NCBI GenBank assembly: GCA_900548625.1
Contig: URLO01000006.1
Location: 1-64,000, forward strand
From: an uncultured Eubacteriales bacterium
GTDB taxonomy: Bacteria > Bacillota > Clostridia > Oscillospirales > Oscillospiraceae
Reading direction: 5' to 3'
Length of the DNA stretch: 64,000 nt
Of this stretch, positions 54,057 through 64,000 are shown piece after piece. How positions within the stretch are numbered: position 1 is the first letter of the stretch; each line of letters starts with the position of its first letter. The translations under genes and the position numbers were made by a program. Under the pieces are notes generated by a model. The model was given only the letters and a program-made list of their open reading frames with translations, ran no database searches and was not told the DNA's origin.

Positions 54057-54302
54057 TTAGCGCCGCAGGATTGCCGCGGCGGCGGCGCCGACAGATATGC
54101 CGCAGGCTTTTCCAAGCTCGGCCATCGTCACGTCGCTCACGACCTCAACGCCGCCTTCGCGGCACTGCGCCATCAGCGGCTCCGTCAGCGCGGGGTCGGC
54201 GTCCTTCGCCAGAAACACAAGTTCCGCCGTCTGATCCGTCAGCGCGCGGCGAAGCTGTTTGATCCCGACCACCTTTTTTTCGGTTTTCAGTTCATCCAGC
54301 AT
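54057..54302 (-). CDS. Ribosomal L7Ae-family protein (YbxF/L7Ae-like)
   Basis: An 81-residue L7Ae/L30e/S12e/Gadd45-fold protein. [26 protein letters not shown] at the start and [13 protein letters not shown] at the end are characteristic; bacterial relatives bind kink-turn RNAs. ATG at 54302 follows GGAGGTG. As the first gene of the str operon it occupies the same place as ybxF of Bacillus, between rpoC and rpsL. Here it has its own promoter because repeat copy E separates it from rpoC. Confidence 0.9.
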   Translation of the reverse strand: MLDELKTEKKVVGIKQLRRALTDQTAELVFLAKDADPALTEPLMAQCREGGVEVVSDVTMAELGKACGISVGAAAAAILRR

Positions 54303-54348
54303 TGCTGCACCTCCGACAAATCGCGCGGGCAGACCCACACAAGCATGA

Positions 54349-54377
54349 ATTATAGCAGAATCAACGAACTTCGTCAA
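54349..54377 (-). promoter_or_regulatory. Promoter of the str operon
   Basis: On the minus strand TTGACG (54377-54372), 17 bp, TATAAT (54354-54349). It serves the L7Ae-like gene, rpsL, rpsG and fusA. Confidence 0.8.
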
Positions 54378-54381
54378 CAAG

Positions 54382-54405
54382 AATTGTCAAAAATACATGA
54401 CAATT
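54382..54405. promoter_or_regulatory. Inverted repeat upstream of the str promoter
   Basis: AATTGTCA (54382-54389) and TGACAATT (54398-54405) flank 8 bp, ending 5 bp upstream of the -35 box. It may bind a regulator or form a short hairpin. Confidence 0.45.
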
Positions 54406-54495
54406 TTTCCGGAAATCGCGTGCTTTTTCCTGTTGTGTCCGCCAAATACGGTCATGTTTCCGTCTGTGTGCGTGCAAACACGATTTGTGCGCAAG

Positions 54496-54776
54496 AGGGA
54501 GACCGGGTCCGGTCTCCCTCAGTCTGTCAAAGAACCTCGTAGAGTTTCGCCGCGCACGGCGAAATAAAGTGTGAATCGGTTTTGTCCGGTGGCGTGTACA
54601 TCGGACAAAACACGCTACGCCCGGCAAGTGTGGAATTTGTGCGCAAGCCGCGCACAAATTATGCGCGCCGCCGGGTGCAGCCTTTTCAAACGCGAACCCA
54701 GCTCCGCGGTTCGCGTTTGAGAGCTTGTCAAAAAGACTTTTTTGACAAGCTCAGGGAGACCGGGTCCGGTCTCCCT
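54496..54776. repeat. Dispersed 233-bp hairpin element, copy E, with duplicated hairpin
   Basis: The core 54520-54752 (233 bp) runs CAGTCTGTC...GACAAGCTC. It lies between two identical 24-bp hairpins starting AGGGAGACCGGGTCC (54496-54519 and 54753-54776). It separates rpoC from the str promoter. The right hairpin lies 20 bp after the rpoC stop, so it is the rpoC terminator. Internal stems correspond one-to-one with those of copy C. A stray ATTTGTGCGCAAG (54484-54496 region) just outside may be an older remnant. Confidence 0.92.
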
Positions 54777-54795
54777 CTGTGCCGTTTTACGGCGC

Positions 54796-58719
<3,924 letters not shown>

Positions 58720-58734
58720 TGTATTGCCACCTCC

Positions 58735-62433
<3,699 letters not shown>

Positions 62434-62597
62434 TATGTTTCATCACAGCCTTTCTTTTTGGTTCTGTGCTTTTGATACGCTCGGTTGCGTTGTCTGTTTT
62501 TCTCCATATCCTGCTTGCGCAGCAGCCTTCCCGGTGCTATAATCAGGCTACAAAGGGGAATTTGGCAAATGCACATACTCAGGCATTATGGAAATCT

Positions 62598-62626
62598 ATT
62601 TTAACATGTCCCGCCTGCATTGTCAA
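62598..62626 (-). promoter_or_regulatory. Promoter of rpoB-rpoC
   Basis: On the minus strand TTGACA (62626-62621), 17 bp, TAAAAT (62603-62598), close to consensus. The leader to rpoB is about 160 nt. Confidence 0.8.
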
Positions 62627-62650
62627 TTCCTACTTCTGATATTTGTGCAC

Positions 62651-62681
62651 AAAGCCGCATCCGAGGATGCGGCTTTTTTAT
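62651..62681. terminator. Hairpin with T-run on the plus strand
   Basis: AAGCCGCATCC pairs with GGATGCGGCTT around GAG, followed by TTTTTA on the plus strand and an A/T-poor sequence on the minus strand. It lies between the Na/Pi gene end and the rpoB promoter and may end minus-strand read-through weakly. Confidence 0.55.
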
Positions 62682-62768
62682 GCTTTGTGCCTATTTTCGT
62701 GCGATTCCGAAACTCTCCGCCAGACGCCGCAGCGCCCGGAGCCCGCACCCGCGCCATTTTGCGCTTCC

Positions 62769-62816
62769 TGACAAGCTCTCAAACGCGAACCGCCCCGGAA
62801 ACCGTAGTTTCCGGGG
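62769..62816. repeat. Relic end of the hairpin element next to a terminator hairpin
   Basis: TGACAAGCTCTCAAACGCGAACCG (62769-62792) is an exact fragment of the element end. It abuts hairpin CCCCGGAAAC/GTTTCCGGGG (62793-62816), which serves the minus-strand Na/Pi gene. The rest of the element is lost. Confidence 0.7.
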
Positions 62817-62834
62817 CAATTTTGTCTCGTGGAT

Positions 62835-64000
62835 TCAGATGGAATAGACCTTGCTGTACTCCTCATACAGGCGCGTGAAATCGGCGGACTTCAGCTCCTT
62901 GACGCTCTTGAGGTACTGGTGGGTGTCGAACTCATCCGATTCCAGCTCGATCATCGCGACGGCGATGTTGGAGCAGTGGTCGGAGATACGTTCAAAATTC
63001 GTCAGAAGGTCGTTAAAGACAAAGCCGATCTGGATGGTACACTGACCCTTTTGCAGCCGGTCGACGTGGTGGAGCTTCAGCTCGTCACAGAGGTTGTCGA
63101 TCAGCTCCTCGAGCGGCTCGACGCGCGCTGCAAGCGCCAGATCGTTCTCGGTGAACGCCTGCGTTGTCAGCCGGACGATCTCCTGCACGGCGGATTGCAG
63201 CACATCCAGCTCATGCCACGCCTGCTCCGAGAAGGTCAGATGCTTCTCATGCAGCTCGCGCGCGCTTTCGCCGATGTTCAGCGCATGGTCCGAAATGCGC
63301 TCAAAGTCCGAGATCGTGTGAAGGAACTTCAGAACTTCCTCGTTCTGTCTCCCGGTCAGCTCGCAGCCTGTGAGCTTGACCAGATACGATCCGATCATAT
63401 CCTCGTACCGGTCGACCGTCCCCTCCATCCGGGCAACCAGATCATACCCCTTGTCCGAGTAGCCGCGCATCAGGCCGATGGCCTCGGCAAGGTTGCCTCT
63501 GGCCTCCTCGGCCATGGCGTTGACGGAAAGGCGGCTCTGCTCGATGGCGAGCGCCGGGTGCTTGAGGAAGCGTTCCTCGAGCTGCATGATCGCGGGCACC
63601 TCGTCGCGCGCATCACCCTTGATGAGGAAGCTGACCAGCGCCTCGATCACATCTGTGAACGGAAGCAGGATCACGACCTTGACAAACCGGAACAGCGTGT
63701 TGAGCGCTGCAATGCTGACGGCCGTCATGGGCATCGTCAGGAATGAGAAATGGAAGATGGCGTTTGCGATGTAGAACACCGCGCCCCAGAAGACCACGCC
63801 GGCAAGCTCGACCACAAGGTAGACAAAGGCGGTACGCTTGCCGTCTACGTTTGCGCCGATGGCGGAGATCAGGACCGGCATGGCAGCGCCGATGGCGATG
63901 CCCATGATGACGGGCAGAGCCGTTGCAAAGTCGATCACGCCCGTGGAGGCCAGCGCCTGCACGATGCCGACTGCCGCCGATGCGCTCTGAATGACGGCGG
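62835..64000 (-). CDS. Na/Pi-cotransporter family protein with PhoU domain (partial, 5' end outside window)
   Basis: The visible part (388 codons) lacks its N-terminus, which continues beyond 64000. The frame is open to the edge, and AVIQSASAAVGIVQALAST corresponds to the second QSSSA-type repeat of NptA/YjbB sodium-phosphate cotransporters. Three to four membrane helices follow. From about residue 165 of the visible part come two PhoU-like helical repeats (FLHTISDFERISDHALNIGES; NDLLTNFERISDHCSNIA). Such fusions import phosphate or regulate its uptake at the membrane. It is monocistronic and upstream of rpoB. Confidence 0.9.
   Translation of the reverse strand, partial: AVIQSASAAVGIVQALASTGVIDFATALPVIMGIAIGAAMPVLISAIGANVDGKRTAFVYLVVELAGVVFWGAVFYIANAIFHFSFLTMPMTAVSIAALNTLFRFVKVVILLPFTDVIEALVSFLIKGDARDEVPAIMQLEERFLKHPALAIEQSRLSVNAMAEEARGNLAEAIGLMRGYSDKGYDLVARMEGTVDRYEDMIGSYLVKLTGCELTGRQNEEVLKFLHTISDFERISDHALNIGESARELHEKHLTFSEQAWHELDVLQSAVQEIVRLTTQAFTENDLALAARVEPLEELIDNLCDELKLHHVDRLQKGQCTIQIGFVFNDLLTNFERISDHCSNIAVAMIELESDEFDTHQYLKSVKELKSADFTRLYEEYSKVYSI

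Overview
The window reads as chromosomal DNA of a GC-rich, spore-forming, Gram-positive gut-type anaerobe of the class Clostridia, probably Oscillospiraceae-like. This is inferred from spoIIID, a YesL/LTA-synthase-type envelope pair, lipobox ABC binding proteins, TTGACA/TATAAT promoters with GGAGG ribosome binding sites, and clostridial rpoBC/str genes. No rRNA, tRNA, CRISPR array, prophage or transposase gene was seen.

Region 1 (0-12 kb) is a catabolic island. A minus-strand group (IclR-type regulator; metal/PLP D-threonine-aldolase-family enzyme; RidA; small membrane protein) faces a plus-strand run of a five-gene branched-chain-amino-acid-type ABC importer, KDPG aldolase fused to a VOC-like domain, KDG kinase, class I aminotransferase and a second KDPG-type aldolase. 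A near-identical 17-bp palindrome lies at the promoter of the PLP-enzyme gene and upstream of the importer promoter. The set fits uptake of an amino-sugar acid (for example D-glucosaminate), deamination to 2-keto-3-deoxygluconate and Entner-Doudoroff-type cleavage. This is a hypothesis.

Region 2 (12-22.8 kb) has Hsp20, a DUF1003 membrane protein, a BlaI/BlaR1-like pair with a non-beta-lactam-type sensor tail, an orphan EutH-like transporter divergent from rpiR-iadA-creatininase-M42 peptidase, and a YugP-type membrane protease. Region 3 (23-36 kb) has the yesL-LTA-synthase-like pair, a maltodextrin locus (binding protein, two permeases, LacI regulator, malQ, glgP) with a perfect 20-bp operator, and tmcAL. 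Region 4 (36-44.6 kb) has ackA, spoIIID, serC, serA, gdhA and psuK-psuG. Region 5 (44.7-64 kb, minus strand) has a 32-codon gene after mreB, then mreB, comF, recD2, tuf, fusA, rpsG, rpsL, an L7Ae-like gene, rpoC, rpoB and a Na/Pi-cotransporter/PhoU gene cut by the window edge.

The most unusual feature is a family of dispersed intergenic elements. Four copies (233, 234, 233 and 233 bp) have the same ends, several internal hairpins and no coding capacity. Each is flanked by two copies of the local terminator hairpin, although the hairpin sequence differs from locus to locus. This looks like insertion into intrinsic terminators with duplication of the whole 24-37 bp hairpin. A fifth copy (281 bp) has unlike hairpins at its ends and looks recombinant. 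Four decayed relics are also present. A second, unrelated MITE-like repeat (TACTAAAACCT ends) abuts the stop codon of serC and that of the first gene.
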